Source: Tetranychus cinnabarinus
Lineage: Eukaryota > Arthropoda > Arachnida > Trombidiformes > Tetranychidae
Direction: 5' to 3'
DNA: 64,000 nt
NCBI GenBank assembly: GCA_022266195.1
Contig: WHVY01000002.1
Span: 5,781,001 to 5,845,000, forward strand
Below, in pieces: positions 61,640-64,000 of this stretch. The notes below the pieces were generated by a model. That model worked only from the letters and a program-made list of their open reading frames with translations, did no database searches and was not told the origin of the DNA. Position numbers and translations under genes: made by a program. Position 1 is the first letter of the stretch. Every line of letters begins with the position of its first letter.

Positions 61640-64000
61640 CAAGGCTTTTTAAATTGACTTTTAATTGTTTACCAAATTAAATGTTTGGTCAAGAGTCGCA
61701 ATCTTATTGTACGAGTAAATCACTGCAACATTAACAATTGGAACCGATTGAAGGTTATCTTTGCTCAGGTAAATGTTGAAATCATCATTCACCTTTAATC
61801 TAAAAACATATCCGTTCATGTCAAGGTTTTGATTCAATGATTGACCAGAGTTTCATTTATTTCACTTGATGTACCAATAAGATTAATTGATTAGATTGAA
61901 TTTGGCGAAAAAATAACAAAATTTAATCGAAATTCATTTAGTTATGGTTAACTGTTATTAAATGGTGGAACGTTAGGAAAACAAAAGTTTAAGTACGTGA
62001 TTCAGATGGTGACGAATGTTAATCCATTTAATGCCAAATTATCTTAATTGGGTAACCTAATTTCAATTGAATGGGTTAAGCGTGATTCCATCATACCTTT
62101 TACACTTGAAGTACATTCAAAAAGCACTAATTAAAAGTAAATAATGTTTAGGTAAAAGGCCAAAACGATTGCGTCTCATTTAGAAATGGCCAGTTTGCAA
62201 TGAACATTCATTCACTTTCGTATTAATGGATGTAATAAATCTCGATTTTAAACTATAAAACTCAAAGTTCCTAAAGTTCAGTTTTGATATCAACTTTTCA
62301 GTTTCTAGAAGCTAAACTTTTCCAAAAAAGTTTTTGCCGAAAATTCAATTACAAGTTCGGATTTTAGTTGAATGTAATGTGAATGAAATTTTCGATTTTG
62401 GTTTCTGAATGAAATTTCCATTGAAATACAATAATTTACTGATTGCTTTGGTGGATTTTTTCAAAGTCAATTATTCTCAAGTCATACAGAAATCTCAAAA
62501 TGCAGGTGTGAGAGTGCTAGTTACTAAAAGACCCAAAAATTAAAAGAAAATATCTTTCGCATTAATTTCCTTCAATATCTAATAGTTTCGACGAAATCGT
62601 AAAAAATTTTATCGATTGTCGGGGCAATTCGTTGCTTTTATCGGTTTTATCGGATTCCATTGAATTGATGAATTGATAATTTTTTGTGCAGAAATGACAA
62701 AAAAATTGGTTACAAAACTTTGGATTCTGATATTATCTTTATTATTTTAGAGCTTGGAAGCTGCCCTTGATCCATTCGATAACGGAAAGGTTCAAGAAAA
62801 GAAATGAGCTTTAAGATGATGAGAAAAGCTGGTGAATAATTTTGCATAAAATTCTGGGCAGTTTGAGAAATGTTGCCAGTAGAGCAGTGCTAATCGGTGA
62901 AGAACTTGAAGCGACGATAGTTGGCTTAACCATAGTCGTTTGACACATTTTGAAATGTTGAGTTTTGAGATTAGAATTTTTGTGAATTTTCACAATTTAA
63001 GTGCATGTCAGTGATGAGGTGCGCCAAAGTTTGCTCAAAATTTCGAGTTTTCATTTTGTCTTCTTTAAACAAATTGAAGCTCTTTTTTTTCTTCTTGGAC
63101 AGATAACCAAATGACTGTAATTATTGGTCACAGTTGGAAATTTGATCTGAGTGAAGGAAGGAAGGAAAAAAACTGTCAGTAATTATAATTTGAAGCGAAA
63201 AAAAAGTTGAACAATTGAACTGTACTAGTTAATTTACTTTTGGACAAGAGGCAGCATCAAAGGGTCACTCCACTGAAGCAACAATAGCCAATAATTACTA
63301 AAGCTCACTGATCACTTCTAAAGCCTGACTCAATTCAATCACAGCCTAACCCATTTAACCTTAAACTTTAACCCTTTTCAACTCTCATCACCTTAATCTT
63401 TTTACTTTTTGTTAGCTAAAGGTAGCTTATGACCACAAGTAAAAAGGACCATTTAAAGGTCTTCACATCATTTCAACTTAATTTATGCTGTTAATTAGCG
63501 TAACCCGTTTTGTACCAGAAATTGATATTCACAATGAAACAAATTTCCCAGTCGCAATCGACTAATTATCTGGCCAAGAATGCAAACTCAAAGACAAAGT
63601 CGAGTCAAAAGAAGACCCGAAAAGGGTTTACGAAAAGTTGCATAAGTTTGGTCAACAGAAGACAAAAGCAGTCAAAGTGACTGGACAATCTTAGAAGAAT
63701 CAAAGAAACGAAAGCTAGAAAATAAAGTTCGAAAAATGCCATTTTCTTATTTTCTCAAACAAGCCGTTTTAATCTTTTACTTGTTCCAATGATAATACAA
63801 GTTTTGTTGGGCAGTTGAAAAACTCCGCCTATTCTGGGACGAGCTCATTCAAGAAGCTGAGTTTTTCCTTTTTTTGTTCTCCAGCTACTGAATTACACAG
63901 AAAAAAAGCCAAACTTTTCCAATCAATCAATTGATAACAATCTTTTCTTCTTTTCTTTTTTTTTACCTTTTCTCTTCCTTTGCGTCTATAAACCTTTTCA
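61640..64000. other. Non-coding right edge
   Basis: AT-rich sequence with no firm gene. It has TATCGAT and three further ATCGG/TCGG words packed at about 62609-62653. There is a candidate terminal exon at 62751-62807 and a 45-codon minus frame from ATG at about 62948 to 62811 with mixed composition but no motif. Confidence 0.45.
62751..62807 (+). CDS. Candidate terminal exon, unknown gene
   Basis: A pyrimidine-rich acceptor (TATCTTTATTATTTTAG, AG at 62749-62750) is followed in phase 0 by SLEAALDPFDNGKVQEKK and a TGA at 62805-62807. The peptide is balanced and helix-like. No upstream exon is visible and the length is too short to exclude chance. Confidence 0.18.
   Translation, partial: SLEAALDPFDNGKVQEKK

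Noticed and set aside
1..64000. tRNA, rRNA, microRNA and CRISPR signals
   Set aside because: No B-box-like GGTTCGANTCC pair, no long foldback of precursor length and no spacer-repeat array could be seen on either strand.

Overview
This is a eukaryotic, AT-rich (about two thirds A+T by eye), gene-poor window. It reads like arthropod nuclear DNA, with a chelicerate or mite as the best guess. The reasons are an intronless SoxB1/SoxNeuro-type gene with arthropod-style features, an interstitial array of the arthropod telomere unit (TTAGG), abundant ATG/ATC and AAG microsatellites, and intron-like consensus sites (GTAAG donors, pyrimidine-rich CAG/TAG acceptors). The organism assignment is inference. 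There is no bacterial operon structure, CRISPR, rRNA or recognisable tRNA.

Three loci stand on firm ground. (1) A complete single-exon SoxB1 transcription factor at 25545-26600 (+) has a full HMG box, Ala and His/Pro/Ser/Gln repeats, SoxB1-like C-terminal blocks and a poly(A) signal 21 bases after its stop. (2) A tail-to-tail fragment at 26703-27164 (-) encodes about 110 residues of the HAT/TPR repeats of the spliceosomal protein Prp6 (PRPF6), without a start codon or the rest of the gene. (3) A 249-residue presumed secreted orphan protein at 60812-61561 (-) has a signal peptide and a Lys/Val/Pro-rich middle.

Everything else, about 62 kb, is non-coding or holds only short candidate exons. 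I list the best (539-635, 19100-19264, 25057-25235, 29727-29798, 32020-32080 with 32388-32395, 48161-48229, 54163-54296, 62751-62807). They combine good splice consensus with an open, protein-like frame. By my rough estimate, random sequence of this composition gives on the order of 100-200 open stretches of 50+ codons here, so each candidate has low confidence.

Layout: 1-25 kb, non-coding with microsatellites and a degenerate 10-bp repeat at 6861-6900. 25.0-27.2 kb, the dense core (candidate minus-strand terminal exon, SoxB1, Prp6 fragment). 27-60.8 kb, non-coding, with an ATCGAT cluster at 31.3-31.5 kb, candidate spliced exons near 32 kb, 48 kb and 54 kb, the telomere-like array at 57.2 kb and a duplicated ~60-bp element at 57.5 and 58.2 kb. 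60.8-61.6 kb, the secreted orphan. 61.6-64 kb, non-coding. The long empty flanks suit the cis-regulatory landscape of a developmental regulator, or very long introns of genes whose exons I cannot join. I did not find an undescribed multi-gene system.
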